Assembly: GCF_902506165.1 (NCBI RefSeq)
Contig: NZ_LR733817.1
Location: 4,927,625-4,991,624, forward strand
Reading direction: 5' to 3'
Length of the DNA stretch: 64,000 nucleotides
From: Bosea sp. 29B
GTDB lineage: Bacteria > Pseudomonadota > Alphaproteobacteria > Rhizobiales > Beijerinckiaceae
Below are positions 7,704 to 17,323 of this stretch, piece after piece. A program made the position numbers and the translations under genes. The notes beneath the pieces were generated by a model. It made no database searches, was not told the DNA's origin, and saw only the letters and a program-made list of their open reading frames with translations. Position 1 is the first letter of the stretch. Each line of letters begins with the position of its first letter.

Positions 7704-9161
7704 TTATTCCGAACGGAGGGCGGCAAAGGCGTCGAGGGCGCGCCGGCGGCCGAAGTCGAGGGCGATAATCGGTTTCGGATAGTCCCTGCCGAGGATGATC
7801 CCGGCCTTTTTCAGTTCGCCCGCAGGTGCATCCCAGGGACGGTGGATGAACTTGTCGTCCAGCTCTGCCAGCTCGGGAATAAAGCGCCGGACGTAAACGC
7901 CCTTCGGATCGAACTTCTCGCCCTGCGTCACCGGATTGAAGACGCGGAAATAAGGTGCCGCATCGGCGCCGGAGCCAGCGACCCATTGCCAGCTCGCCGG
8001 ATTATTGGCGGGGTCCGCATCGACCAGCGTGTCCCAGAACCAGGTTTCGCCCGCGCGCCAGTCGGTCAGCAGATGCTTGATCAGGAAGGAGGCCGTGATC
8101 ATCCGGACGCGGTTGTGCATCCAGCCGGTCTGCCAGAGCTCGCGCAGGCCGGCATCGACGATCGGATAGCCGGTCAGGCCGTTCTGCCATGCCGTCAGGC
8201 CGGTTTCGTCCTTCTCCCACGACATCGCGTCGAAGCGGCGATCATAGTTGATGCTGGCGAGGCCCGGATTGTGGAAGAGCAGATGGTAGGAGAACTCGCG
8301 CCAGCCGATCTCGCTGAAAAATTTTTCGACGTCGGCGGCCGAGCCTGGCGTGCTGCCAGCCTCCCGAGCGGCTTGGGTCGCATGCCAGATCTGGCGCGGG
8401 CTGATCTCGCCGAAGCGCAGATGCGGCGACAGCCGCGAGGTCGACAGCCGATCGGGCAGGTCGCGGGCCTTGCGATAGCCGGCGATCGTCTCGTCGAGGA
8501 AGGCGTCGAGCCGATCCCGTGCTCCATCCTCGCCCGGCGTCCAGGCTTCACGCAGCCCGCTGGTCCAGTCGGGCGTCGTCGGCTCCAGAGCAAGATCTGC
8601 GACCGTGAGAGCCTGTTCGCGCAGTGCTGCTGGTAACCTCGCTTTGCTCAGCCTGGCAGCGGCAGGGAGCGGCGCCGAGGGCTCGCCACCTTCGCGCACG
8701 GCGCGCCAATAGGGTGTGAACACCTTGAATGGCCCATCCGCCTTGGTCTTCACCTGCCAGGGCTCGTTGAGCAGATTGGCGTTGAAGCTCTCGACCGCGA
8801 CACCGGCCTTGGTGAGCGTGGCCTTCAGCGCCTTGTCGAGCGCAATCGCGGCGCTATCATAGCGCCGGTTCCAGGCGACATAGCGGCTGCCGGTGCGCTC
8901 AACGACATCGGGCAGCAGCTCCGCCGGATCGCCGCGCAGCATCAGCAGTTCGCCGCCTTTTGCCGCGATGGCATTCGACAGCGCCGTCAGCGAGCGCGAT
9001 AGCCACCAGCGCGCAGCGCCGCCGAGCGGCCGGCGCTCCGCCGATGTGTCGAGGATGTAGAGGCAGGTGAGCGGGCCGTGTTCGCTCGCCGCTCTCAAGG
9101 CTGGATTGTCGGACAGGCGCAGATCGTCGCGGAACCAGAGCAGGGCAGGGCGTTCGGTCAC
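7704..9161 (-). CDS. phrB: Deoxyribodipyrimidine photolyase (class I)
   Basis: A 485-residue cryptochrome/photolyase. The N-terminal antenna-binding domain starts PALLWFRDDLRLSDNPAL. The FAD-binding half shows STSRLSPHLRFGEISPRQIW, FFSEIGWREFSYHLLF, GLTGYPIVDAGLRELW, TGWMHNRVRM, and the Trp-containing DTLVDADPANNPASWQWVAG block. It repairs cyclobutane pyrimidine dimers with blue light. It is the first gene of a pair with the AAC(3)-like acetyltransferase. The promoter must lie in the 141-nt interval shared with the divergent beta-helix gene. Confidence 0.95.
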   Translation of the reverse strand: MTERPALLWFRDDLRLSDNPALRAASEHGPLTCLYILDTSAERRPLGGAARWWLSRSLTALSNAIAAKGGELLMLRGDPAELLPDVVERTGSRYVAWNRRYDSAAIALDKALKATLTKAGVAVESFNANLLNEPWQVKTKADGPFKVFTPYWRAVREGGEPSAPLPAAARLSKARLPAALREQALTVADLALEPTTPDWTSGLREAWTPGEDGARDRLDAFLDETIAGYRKARDLPDRLSTSRLSPHLRFGEISPRQIWHATQAAREAGSTPGSAADVEKFFSEIGWREFSYHLLFHNPGLASINYDRRFDAMSWEKDETGLTAWQNGLTGYPIVDAGLRELWQTGWMHNRVRMITASFLIKHLLTDWRAGETWFWDTLVDADPANNPASWQWVAGSGADAAPYFRVFNPVTQGEKFDPKGVYVRRFIPELAELDDKFIHRPWDAPAGELKKAGIILGRDYPKPIIALDFGRRRALDAFAALRSE

Positions 9162-9302
9162 TCGGGGCGGCCTCTCGATGCACTGTTCTCATACGCTGGC
9201 GCAGCGGAATCAGTTTCACGACGCAAAAGGATAGCGACGCCATCGTTGCTGCGGTTCGTGATAGATTATGTCGGCTGCGCGCAAAAAGAAGGGGATGGGC
9301 TG

Positions 9303-9893
9303 ATGGCTACGCCGGAAGTCGAGGCGCTGAGCCGGCGGATCGCCGCGCTCGAGGCGCAACTCGCAGCCCTGCTGCAGGCCTTCAATGTCGGGCGTGGCGG
9401 CGCGGTCGCGATCACGGCCCCGGCCGGGCTCTCGATCACGGTCGGCGGCACCTGCACCGTCAATGTCGGCGCCGAACTCGCCCTGACGGTCGGAAGCAAT
9501 TTCCGCACGTCTGTGGGCTCGGCCTATCTCGTGAATGTCGGCAGCGGCATGCGAACGACTGCGGGCACGAGTATCGGCATCATCGCGGGCACCGCGCTCA
9601 ACATGAACGCCAATCGCGAGATCAGCCTGGCGACGCGCGCCTTCGAGGTCGCCGCCGCGGTCAGCATCGATCTCGACAGCAGCAAGGACTTCGAGATCGC
9701 CAGCGGCAAGGCGCTCGTGGTGAAAGCTGCCGACAGCATCCTGCTCGACACCGGTTCGGCCGGACTCAACCTGAAGAAGGACGGCTCCGTCGATCTCAAG
9801 GGCAAGGACATCACGATCCGGGCGAGCGGCAAGATCAATGCGACGGCGAGCTCCGACGTCGTGATCAAGGGCTCGAAGATCAAGCAGAATTGA
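9303..9893 (+). CDS. Orphan coiled-coil plus beta-helix protein resembling a VgrG tail
   Basis: A 196-residue protein of unknown function. Residues about 4-26 (VEALSRRIAALEAQLAALLQ) form a heptad coiled coil. The rest is a regular run of short beta-strand repeats rich in T/S/V/G (ITAPAGLSITVGG, TVNVGAELALTVGS, LVNVGSGMRTTAGTS, DLKGKDITIRASGKINATAS) ending DVVIKGSKIKQN. The repeats look like the C-terminal beta-helix of VgrG/gp5 spike proteins, but the OB and gp27-like domains are missing and no secretion genes are adjacent. A trimeric needle-like fold is the likely structure. No signal peptide is seen. The ATG at 9303 follows a purine-rich AAGAAGGGG. Confidence 0.7.
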   Translation: MATPEVEALSRRIAALEAQLAALLQAFNVGRGGAVAITAPAGLSITVGGTCTVNVGAELALTVGSNFRTSVGSAYLVNVGSGMRTTAGTSIGIIAGTALNMNANREISLATRAFEVAAAVSIDLDSSKDFEIASGKALVVKAADSILLDTGSAGLNLKKDGSVDLKGKDITIRASGKINATASSDVVIKGSKIKQN

Positions 9894-9901
9894 GCAGCGG
9901 C

Positions 9902-10624
9902 TCAGTCGCCCCCGCCACCGCCGCAGCCCCCGCCATCGCCTCCGCCACCGTCGCTTCCACTGCTATCGGAGCTGCTGCTGTCGGAGGAACTGCTGCTGTC
10001 GCCGAAGCCGTCTGTGCCTCCGTCGACGGATGAGCTCGAGAAGTCGCCGCCGCATTGCGTACCACGGTCGCCATTGCGCCTGAGCGCCTCGCAATCGGGC
10101 GCATAGACGAAGCCGTTTGCGATCTTGAGCTTGGTATCGAGCGCAAAGAGCAGCGGCAGGCGCGTCGGGCGAGCCGGGTCGATATTCTCGTCGCGGCAGC
10201 ATTGCCACCAGACGCGGCGCAGGGCCGAATTGTCGCGGCGCGCGCCTTCACGCAGCATGATGGCCGGCGTGTGATGCAGGAAGCGCCCGAAGGCCTGGTT
10301 GCAGAACCGCCCATAGTCGCGGGTGTAGAGGATGAACTCGTGCCAGAGATCATCCGCGACCTGTGAGGGCATCGCGACCTCGCGCCGCCCGGAATTGAGG
10401 TAGGCCAGGAAGAACTGCCGCAGGCCCTCGGAGACCAGCGCCGACTCCTTGCGGGTGAAGCCGGGGTGATGCTGGGCGAGCTTGTCGAGTAGCCCGCGTG
10501 GCCAGAGGTAGCGCCGGATGAACTCCGCCCGGCGCAGGCGCCGATACGATGCGAGCGCATTGCCCGCGACGAGCAGGAGAACGACCGCCACCACCATGCC
10601 GATGATGATGGCGGCGGCGTTCAT
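9902..10624 (-). CDS. COG4278-like membrane-anchored protein with Ser/Gly-rich tail
   Basis: A 240-residue protein. Residues 4-24 are one membrane segment (IIIGMVVAVVLLLVAGNALA). A globular part follows with DDLWHEFILYTRDYGRFCNQ and FLHHTPA, resembling COG4278/glycine-rich-domain proteins with conserved His and Trp. The last 50 residues are almost only Ser, Gly and Asp, ending in a glycine run. Several Cys (in WWQCC and the tail) could be functional. It starts 12 nt after the RND pump stop on the same strand, so it is the third gene of that operon. Its role is unknown. Confidence 0.75.
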   Translation of the reverse strand: MNAAAIIIGMVVAVVLLLVAGNALASYRRLRRAEFIRRYLWPRGLLDKLAQHHPGFTRKESALVSEGLRQFFLAYLNSGRREVAMPSQVADDLWHEFILYTRDYGRFCNQAFGRFLHHTPAIMLREGARRDNSALRRVWWQCCRDENIDPARPTRLPLLFALDTKLKIANGFVYAPDCEALRRNGDRGTQCGGDFSSSSVDGGTDGFGDSSSSSDSSSSDSSGSDGGGGDGGGCGGGGGD

Positions 10625-10636
10625 TGCGCCACCTCG

Positions 10637-13600
10637 TCAGTGCGCTTGCGGCGTCGCCTGTTTCGGCTCCGCCGGCTTCTTGCGGCTGCCGAGCCCGGCG
10701 AGCCAGCGCACCACAACGTAGAACACCGGGGTGAACAGCAGGCCGAACAAGGTGACGCCGATCATGCCGGAGAACACCGCGATACCCAGCACCTGGCGCA
10801 TCTCGGCGCCGGCGCCGACCGACGTCGTCAGGGGTAGGACGCCGAGGATGAAGGCGAGCGAAGTCATCAGGATCGGCCGCAGCCGGGTCCGGGCCGCCGC
10901 GATCGCGGCATCGCGCCGGCTCATGCCCTCGTCCTCGGCCTGCTTGGCGAACTCGACGATCAGGATCGCGTTCTTCGCCGCGAGGCCGACGAGCACGACA
11001 AGGCCGATGTCGACGAGCACGTTGCGGTCGAAGTCCTTGTAGCCGACGCCGATCATCGCCGCGAGGATACACATCGGCACGATCAGGATGACCGCCAGCG
11101 GCAAGGTCCAGCTTTCATACAGCGCCGCCAGCAAGAGGAAGACGAAGACGACGGCGAGGCCGAAGGCGATAATCGCGGTATTGCCGGCGAGCTTCTCCTG
11201 CAGCGCGATCTCGGTCCATTCGAAGCCGAAGCCGGCCGGCAGCACCTGGCTCGCGATTTTCTCCACCGCCGCGATGCCCTGGCCGGTCGAGTAGCCGCGC
11301 GCCATCGACATCTGCACTTCAGCCGCCGGATAGAGGTTGTAGCGCGGCACACGATAGGCGCCGGTCGTGTCCGAGAAGGTCGCGACCGAGCCGATCGGCA
11401 CCATCTCGCCATCGGCATTGCGCGTCTTCAGATCGGCGACGTCGCGGATATCGAGCCGCTGGGGATTGTCGGCCTGGGCCGTGACCCGGAAGGTGCGGCC
11501 GAGGATGTTGAAGTCGTTCACATAGGCCGAGCCCATATAGATCGACAGCGTCTCGAACACGCGCGTCACGGGGACGCCGAGCATCTCCGCCTTGGTCCGG
11601 TCGATATCGGCATAGATCTGCGGCGTCCTGGTCGAGAACAGCGTGAAGGGCTGCTGGATGCCGGGCGTCTGGCCCGCTGTCCCGGCCACGGCCCAGGTCG
11701 CGCCTTCCAGCGCTGCCAGTCCCTTGCCGCCGCGATCCTGGACGTAACCCTTGAGACCGCCGCCATTGCCGATGCCGGGAACCGCCGGGGGCTCGATGAT
11801 CAGCGCGAAAGCCTCGCCGATCGAGAACAGCTGGGTACGCAGATCGTTGAGGATGCCTTGTGTGGTGAGACCCTGCTTGGCCCGCTCCTTGAAGTCGGTG
11901 AGCGTGACGAAGGCGACGCCGGCATTGGGGGCGAGCGTGAAGGTCGCGCCGTCGAGGCCGGCGAAGGCGACGGCATGGGCGACGCCCGGCCGCGACAGCA
12001 GAACATCGGTCGCCTTGCGGATGACCGCGTCGGTTCGGGGCAGGGAGGAGCCGGGCGGCAGCTGGAAGACGGCGATGAAGTAGCCGCGGTCGAGCTGCGG
12101 GACGAGGCCGGTCGGGATTGCGGCGAGCCGTTGGCCGGCGACCGCGATCAAGCCCGCATAGACCAGCAGCATGATCACGCCGAAACGGATCAGGCGCGAG
12201 GTCGCCGAGCCGTAAGCGTGCGAAAGCCAGTCGAAGGCCTTGTTGAAGTACTTGAAGAACCAGCGCAGCGGCGCGCTGAGCATCGCCAGGAAGCCCTTCG
12301 GCTCCTCATGGCTGTGCGGCTTCAGGAGGATCGCCGCCAGGGCCGGCGACAGGGTCAGCGAGACGAAGCAGGAGATCGCCGTCGAGGCCGCGATCGTGAC
12401 TGCGAACTGCTGGTAGAAGGTGCCTTGCAGGCCGGTGATGAAGGCGGTCGGGATGAACACGGCGCAGAGCACGAGGGCGATCGCCAGCAGTGCGCCGCCG
12501 ACCTCGTCCATCGTCTTGTGAGCCGCATCGACCGCGCTCATTCCCTGCGCCAGATAGCGCTCGACGTTCTCGACCACGACGATCGCGTCGTCGACGACGA
12601 TGCCGATCGCCAGCACGAGCGCCAGCAGCGAGATCGTGTTGAAGGAGATCCCGACCGCGCTCATGATCAGGAAGGTGCCGACCAGCGAGACCGGGATCGC
12701 GATGATCGGGATGATCGCGGCGCGCCAGGTCTGCAGGAACAGGATCACCACGATCACGACGAGCACGATCGCTTCGAGCAGCGTCGCGACGACGGCCGAG
12801 ACGGATTCCCTGATGAACTCGGTCGGGTTGTAGACGATGGTGTATTCGACGCCGGCCGGGAAGTTCTTCGACAGCGTCTGCATCGTCTTGATGAGCGCCT
12901 CGGAGGCCGCCAGCGCGTTCGTCCCCGGACGCTGGAAGACGCCGATCGCGACGGCCTCCTTGTTGTCGAGATAGGAGTTCGACAGATAGTCCTGTGCGCC
13001 GAGCTCGACCCGGGCGACGTCGCGCACGCGGATCGTACCGCCGGCGGCATCCGAGCGGACGACGATGTTGTAGAACTCGTCGATGCTGGTCAGGCGCCCG
13101 AGCGTGTTGACCGAGAGCTGGAAAGCCCCGTCCGACTTCGCCGGAGGCTGGTTGATCGCACCCGCCGCGACCTGGATGTTGGCGGCGCGGATCGCCGCGA
13201 CGACGTCGCCGGCGGTCAGGTTACGCGCCGCGACCTTGGCGGGGTCGAGCCAGACGCGCATTGCATAGTCGCGCGCACCGAAGACCTGGACGTCGCCGAC
13301 GCCCTCGACGCGGGTCAGCACGTCCTTGACGTTCAGCGTGGTGTAGTTCGAGACGTATTGCTGGTCGCGCGAGCCGTCCGGGGACAGCATGTGGATGACC
13401 ATCAGGAAGTCCGGCGAGGCCTTGCGGACCTGCAGGCCGAGCGTGCGGACTTCCTGCGGCAGGCGCGGCTCGGCCGCGGAGACGCGGTTCTGGACGAGCA
13501 CCTGTGCCTGGTCGACGTCGGTGCCGGCCTTGAAGACGACGTTGATCGTCACGCGCCCGTCGCCGGTCGACTGCGACGAGATGTAGAGCATGTCGTCGAC

Positions 13601-13822
13601 GCCGTTGACTTCCTGCTCGATCGGCGCGGCGACCGTCGAGGCGACGACCTCGGCCGAGGCGCCCGGATAGTTCGCGGTGATCGTGACGGTCGGCGGCGCG
13701 ATCTCGGGATATTCGGCGATCGGCAGGGTGCGCAGCGTGATGGCGCCGGCGATCGTCAGCAGCACCGAGAGCACGGTGGCGAAGATCGGCCTGTCGATGA
13801 AGAAATGGGCGAAGCGGAACAT
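10637..13822 (-). CDS. RND multidrug efflux pump inner-membrane subunit (HAE1 family)
   Basis: A full-length 1061-residue AcrB/MexF/BepE-type transporter. The start MFRFAHFFIDRPIFATVLS is the amphipathic helix leading to TM1; IAEYPEIAPPTVTITANYPG begins the first porter domain. The proton-relay pair is in GIVVDDAIVVVEN in TM4, near residue 405. The C-terminal half repeats the layout and ends in a Lys/Pro-rich tail. It exports hydrophobic compounds with a fusion protein and a TolC-type channel, which is not encoded here. It lies 133 nt downstream of its fusion-protein gene and 12 nt before the COG4278-like gene. Substrates cannot be predicted. Confidence 0.95.
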   Translation of the reverse strand: MFRFAHFFIDRPIFATVLSVLLTIAGAITLRTLPIAEYPEIAPPTVTITANYPGASAEVVASTVAAPIEQEVNGVDDMLYISSQSTGDGRVTINVVFKAGTDVDQAQVLVQNRVSAAEPRLPQEVRTLGLQVRKASPDFLMVIHMLSPDGSRDQQYVSNYTTLNVKDVLTRVEGVGDVQVFGARDYAMRVWLDPAKVAARNLTAGDVVAAIRAANIQVAAGAINQPPAKSDGAFQLSVNTLGRLTSIDEFYNIVVRSDAAGGTIRVRDVARVELGAQDYLSNSYLDNKEAVAIGVFQRPGTNALAASEALIKTMQTLSKNFPAGVEYTIVYNPTEFIRESVSAVVATLLEAIVLVVIVVILFLQTWRAAIIPIIAIPVSLVGTFLIMSAVGISFNTISLLALVLAIGIVVDDAIVVVENVERYLAQGMSAVDAAHKTMDEVGGALLAIALVLCAVFIPTAFITGLQGTFYQQFAVTIAASTAISCFVSLTLSPALAAILLKPHSHEEPKGFLAMLSAPLRWFFKYFNKAFDWLSHAYGSATSRLIRFGVIMLLVYAGLIAVAGQRLAAIPTGLVPQLDRGYFIAVFQLPPGSSLPRTDAVIRKATDVLLSRPGVAHAVAFAGLDGATFTLAPNAGVAFVTLTDFKERAKQGLTTQGILNDLRTQLFSIGEAFALIIEPPAVPGIGNGGGLKGYVQDRGGKGLAALEGATWAVAGTAGQTPGIQQPFTLFSTRTPQIYADIDRTKAEMLGVPVTRVFETLSIYMGSAYVNDFNILGRTFRVTAQADNPQRLDIRDVADLKTRNADGEMVPIGSVATFSDTTGAYRVPRYNLYPAAEVQMSMARGYSTGQGIAAVEKIASQVLPAGFGFEWTEIALQEKLAGNTAIIAFGLAVVFVFLLLAALYESWTLPLAVILIVPMCILAAMIGVGYKDFDRNVLVDIGLVVLVGLAAKNAILIVEFAKQAEDEGMSRRDAAIAAARTRLRPILMTSLAFILGVLPLTTSVGAGAEMRQVLGIAVFSGMIGVTLFGLLFTPVFYVVVRWLAGLGSRKKPAEPKQATPQAH

Positions 13823-13850
13823 GCGATGGTCCTGGCCTTAAGCAATTCCA

Positions 13851-13873
13851 GGAAAAGTGGAGACCAGTTTTCC
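13851..13873. repeat. Short palindrome GGAAAA-N11-TTTTCC
   Basis: This near-perfect palindrome between the fusion-protein and pump genes (GGAAAAGTGG then CCAGTTTTCC, around AGA) belongs to a short intergenic type common in Hyphomicrobiales. In the mRNA it forms a hairpin that could uncouple expression of the two genes. Confidence 0.65.
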
Positions 13874-13955
13874 GTTCGGAGTTGCGGCGAACACGAAGGC
13901 TTGGGCAGGGCGGACGGACAATGCCGTCCGCTCTTGGTACGGCCTGTTGCGGCCG

Positions 13956-15089
13956 TCAGTTGGCGGCGGCGGCCTTGATCTCGGTCGGCTGCGGCGTCAC
14001 AGCGACGCCCGGGCGCACCATCGGATTGGCGATGCCGTTCACGATCACCTTGTCGCTCGCAGCGAGGCCCTTGGTGATGACGCGCAGCCCGTCACTGATC
14101 GCGCCGAGCTGAACCGGCTTCGGCACCACCTTGTTGTCGGCGCCGACCGTGAACACGATCTTGTTGGCCTGGTCGGAGACGATGACCGCATCCGGCACCA
14201 GCAACGCGTCGCCTTCGCCGGCGAAGAGCCGCAGCCGCCCGAAGGTCCCAGGCGTCAGCTGCCCGTCAGGATTCGGGAAGACGGCGCGGGTGCGGATCGT
14301 CGCCGAGCGGGCGTTCAGCGCGTTGTCAACGAAGTCGATCTTGCCTTCGCGGTCCCATTTGGTTTCGCTCGAAAGCCGCACGCGCACCGGCGTGCCGGGC
14401 TTCCGCAGATCCTGCGATTTCGCATAGCGCAGATAGTCGGCCTCCGAGGCGTCGAAGACGAACTTGATCGGATCGACGGCGACGATCGTGGTCAGCAGCG
14501 TCGCGCCCGACTGGCCGCCGGCGATCAGGTTGCCCTGGTCGACGCGCTTGTTCGAGACGCGGCCGGCGAGCGGCGCACGCACCTGCGTCCACTCGAGGTT
14601 GAGCTCGGCCGTCTTCAGATTGGCCTCGGCCGCCTGCTGGCTGGCGATCGCGCCGTTGAGGTTGGCGCGGCGCTGGTCGATGTCGCGGGCGGTGATGGTG
14701 CGGTTCTGCGTCAGCGCCTCGGCACGCTCGACCTCGTTCTGGTTGAGGTCGACCTGCGCCTTGGCACGCGCGACCTCTGCCCGGGAGGCATCGACGGCGA
14801 GCTTGTAGGGCCGCTGGTCAATGGTGAAGAGCAGGTCGCCGGCCTTAACCAGGTCGCCGTCGCGGAAATGCACCGAATCAAGGAAGCCGGAGACGCGGGC
14901 GCGGACTTCGACCTGTTCACTGGCCTCGAAGCGGCCGGTGAACTCGTCCCAGTTGGTGACGCGCTTGGCGAGCGGGGTCGCGACCGTGACCGGCGGGGCC
15001 GGCGGCGCACCTTGGGCGAGGGCCTCGGCTGAGAGGGCCGGGAGCAGGGCCGCCAGGGCAACAAGGGCCCGGCTGGAGCGGCGGATCAT
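13956..15089 (-). CDS. RND efflux periplasmic adaptor (membrane fusion protein)
   Basis: A 377-residue HlyD/AcrA-type protein. A signal peptide (residues 1-26, ending EALAQ) is followed by VTNWDEFTGRFEASEQVEVR, the lipoyl half motif ARVSGFLDSVHFRDGDLVKAGDLLF, an alpha-hairpin rich in Ala/Glu/Gln (about 95-165), the second lipoyl half APLAGRVSNKRVDQGNLI, and beta-barrel domains. No lipobox is seen. It bridges the pump and an outer-membrane channel. The ATG at 15089 was chosen because it opens the signal peptide; 17 extra codons upstream are possible but unlikely. It is first in the operon. Confidence 0.93.
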   Translation of the reverse strand: MIRRSSRALVALAALLPALSAEALAQGAPPAPPVTVATPLAKRVTNWDEFTGRFEASEQVEVRARVSGFLDSVHFRDGDLVKAGDLLFTIDQRPYKLAVDASRAEVARAKAQVDLNQNEVERAEALTQNRTITARDIDQRRANLNGAIASQQAAEANLKTAELNLEWTQVRAPLAGRVSNKRVDQGNLIAGGQSGATLLTTIVAVDPIKFVFDASEADYLRYAKSQDLRKPGTPVRVRLSSETKWDREGKIDFVDNALNARSATIRTRAVFPNPDGQLTPGTFGRLRLFAGEGDALLVPDAVIVSDQANKIVFTVGADNKVVPKPVQLGAISDGLRVITKGLAASDKVIVNGIANPMVRPGVAVTPQPTEIKAAAAN

Positions 15090-15168
15090 GTGAAACTCCG
15101 AAAATGCGGGCGCGGCGCAACCTTCACGGTTTCCGGCCAATGCGCAACAACTCCATCACACTGACGAT

Positions 15169-15190
15169 TGTCAAGTTTCTTCACTCGACA
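15169..15190 (-). promoter_or_regulatory. Putative operator overlapping the efflux operon promoter
   Basis: TGTCAAGT-TTCTTC-ACTCGACA is an inverted repeat with 8-bp arms and one mismatch, 80 nt upstream of the adaptor gene. Read toward the efflux genes, its first arm contains a perfect TTGACA -35 element (15174-15169), so a bound repressor would block the promoter. RND operons are usually controlled by TetR or MarR proteins, but no regulator gene is adjacent. Function is inferred. Confidence 0.45.
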
Positions 15191-15338
15191 TTTTGCTGCA
15201 ATTTTCACCCGAACGGGCCATGTTCGCTCCATCGCCGGCTGGAACCGGTACAACAGGCGCTTGCTGGCGACGGGCCGAAGCTCTACCTGAGGGACGCACG
15301 CGACAGCGTCAGCAGCAACATCTCGTGGAAGTCCCCTC

Positions 15339-16820
15339 ATGAATGCGCATGTCCGCCCCGCCGACCCCAAGAAGCTGATCAAGGGTGCGACCGGCGACTG
15401 GGAAATCGTGATCGGCCTCGAGATTCATGCGCAGGTCACCTCCAACGCCAAGCTGTTCTCGGGATCCTCGACCGCTTTCGGCGGCGAGCCGAACGCCCAT
15501 GTCAGCCTGGTCGACGCGGCGATGCCGGGCATGCTGCCGGTGATCAACGAGGAATGCGTGCGCCAGGCGGTCCGCACTGGGCTCGGCCTCAATGCGCAGA
15601 TCAACAAGCGCTCGGTCTTCGACCGCAAGAACTATTTCTATCCCGACCTGCCTCAGGGCTACCAGATCAGCCAGTACAAGCACCCGGTCGTCGGCGAGGG
15701 CGAGATCGCGGTCGACCTGTCGCCGACCGAGCAGATCAGCGTCGGCATCGAGCGCCTGCACCTCGAGCAGGACGCCGGCAAGTCGATGCATGACCAGCAC
15801 CCGACCATGAGCTTCGTCGATCTCAACCGCTCGGGTGTGGCGCTGATGGAGATCGTCTCCAAGCCGGACCTGCGCTCGGCCGACGAGGCCAAGGCCTATG
15901 TCTCGAAGCTGCGCACCATCCTGCGCTATATCGGCTCCTGCGATGGCGACATGGAGAAGGGCAATCTGCGCGCCGACGTCAACGTCTCCGTGCGCAAGCC
16001 GGGCGCGCCCTTCGGTACGCGCTGCGAGATCAAGAACGTCAACTCGATCCGCTTCATCGGTCAGTCGATCGAGGTCGAGGCCCGCCGCCAGATCGGCATC
16101 CTCGAGGATGGCGGCACGATCGACCAGGAGACCCGCCTCTATGATCCCGGCAAGGGTGAGACCCGCTCGCTGCGCTCCAAGGAAGAGGCGCACGATTATC
16201 GCTACTTCCCCGATCCGGACCTGCTGCCGCTCGAATTCGACGACGCCTTCGTCGCTGAGCTGAAGGCGCAGCTGCCGGAGCTGCCCGACGCCAAGAAGGG
16301 TCGCTTCATCGCGCAGTACGGGCTCTCGCCCTATGATGCCTCGGTCCTCGTCGCCGAGCGCGATCAGGCCGACTATTTCGAGGCGGTCGCCAAGGGGCGC
16401 GACGGCAAGGCCGCCGCCAACTGGGTGATCAACGAATTGTTCGGCCGCCTCAACAAGGAAGGCAAGGACGTCTCGGATTCGCCGGTCTCGGCGGCGCAGC
16501 TCGGCGGTCTCGTCGACCTGATCGGCGAGGGCGTGATCTCCGGCAAGATCGCCAAGGACCTGTTCGAGATCGTCTGGACCGAAGGCGGCGACCCGCGCGA
16601 GATCGTCGAGGCCCGCGGCATGAAGCAGGTCACCGACACCGGCGCGATCGAGAAGGCGGTCGACGAGATCATCGCCGCCAACCCGGACAAGGTCGAGCAG
16701 GTCAAGGCGAAGCCGACCATGCTGGGCTGGTTCGTCGGCCAGGCGATGAAGGCCTCGGGCGGCAAGGCCAACCCGCAGGCGCTGAACGAGATCCTGAAAG
16801 CCAAGTTGGGAATCGAGTGA
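15339..16820 (+). CDS. gatB: Asp-tRNA(Asn)/Glu-tRNA(Gln) amidotransferase subunit B
   Basis: A 493-residue GatB of normal length. Seen are [83 protein letters not shown] and the [21 protein letters not shown] block, followed by the C-terminal YqeY-like tail that binds tRNA. With GatC and GatA (not in the window) it converts misacylated Glu-tRNA(Gln) or Asp-tRNA(Asn) in the cytoplasm. The ATG at 15339 fits the family start. The next gene overlaps its stop by 4 nt. Confidence 0.97.
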   Translation: MNAHVRPADPKKLIKGATGDWEIVIGLEIHAQVTSNAKLFSGSSTAFGGEPNAHVSLVDAAMPGMLPVINEECVRQAVRTGLGLNAQINKRSVFDRKNYFYPDLPQGYQISQYKHPVVGEGEIAVDLSPTEQISVGIERLHLEQDAGKSMHDQHPTMSFVDLNRSGVALMEIVSKPDLRSADEAKAYVSKLRTILRYIGSCDGDMEKGNLRADVNVSVRKPGAPFGTRCEIKNVNSIRFIGQSIEVEARRQIGILEDGGTIDQETRLYDPGKGETRSLRSKEEAHDYRYFPDPDLLPLEFDDAFVAELKAQLPELPDAKKGRFIAQYGLSPYDASVLVAERDQADYFEAVAKGRDGKAAANWVINELFGRLNKEGKDVSDSPVSAAQLGGLVDLIGEGVISGKIAKDLFEIVWTEGGDPREIVEARGMKQVTDTGAIEKAVDEIIAANPDKVEQVKAKPTMLGWFVGQAMKASGGKANPQALNEILKAKLGIE

Positions 16821-17323
16821 CGCAAAAGGACTTGATCATCCGCGATGCGCTCGCCGCCGATCTGCCGGCGGTCCGCTCGCTGTTGGTCGAGACCTGGCAC
16901 GACACCTATGACGGCATCTATGGCTGGCAACGGGTCGCGCAGATCACCAATGCCTGGCATTCGCTCGACGCGCTGAATGCCCAGCTCGGCCGCGACAGCG
17001 GCGTCTTCCTGATCGCGCTGCTGGGCGACGAGATCGTCGGCACCGCTTCCGCCCGTCGCGAGCCCGACCGCGCTGCCATGCTGACGCGGCTCTACGTCTC
17101 GCCGGTGCGGCAGGGCGGGGGCATCGGGCGCACGCTGCTGCAGGTCGCGCTCGCCTGCTTTCCCGATGCGCCGGTGGCGCGGCTGGAGGTCGAGAGCCAG
17201 AACGAGCTTGCCATCGCGTTCTATGAGCGCATGGGCTTCTTCCTGCAGCGCCAGGCTCGCTTCGACGGGCGCGAGGACACGCCCAATACGCTGATCATGG
17301 CCAAGCGGCTCTTCGTTGGATGA
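16817..17323 (+). CDS. GNAT-family N-acetyltransferase
   Basis: A 168-residue acetyltransferase with the GNAT fold. The acetyl-CoA pyrophosphate loop is [19 protein letters not shown] (R/Q-x-x-G-x-G/A), preceded by GTASARREP and followed by [18 protein letters not shown]. The start is a GTG overlapping the gatB stop (GTGA), so translation is coupled to gatB. Its substrate is unknown; such genes often acetylate amino groups of metabolites or protein N-termini. Confidence 0.88.
   Translation: MTQKDLIIRDALAADLPAVRSLLVETWHDTYDGIYGWQRVAQITNAWHSLDALNAQLGRDSGVFLIALLGDEIVGTASARREPDRAAMLTRLYVSPVRQGGGIGRTLLQVALACFPDAPVARLEVESQNELAIAFYERMGFFLQRQARFDGREDTPNTLIMAKRLFVG

Noticed and set aside
11858..13978. 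A 706-codon open frame on the plus strand, antisense to the RND pump gene
   Set aside because: It mirrors a long real gene, is extremely rich in Arg, Asp, Gln and Gly, and has no domain or ribosome site. This is the usual shadow frame in GC-rich DNA.
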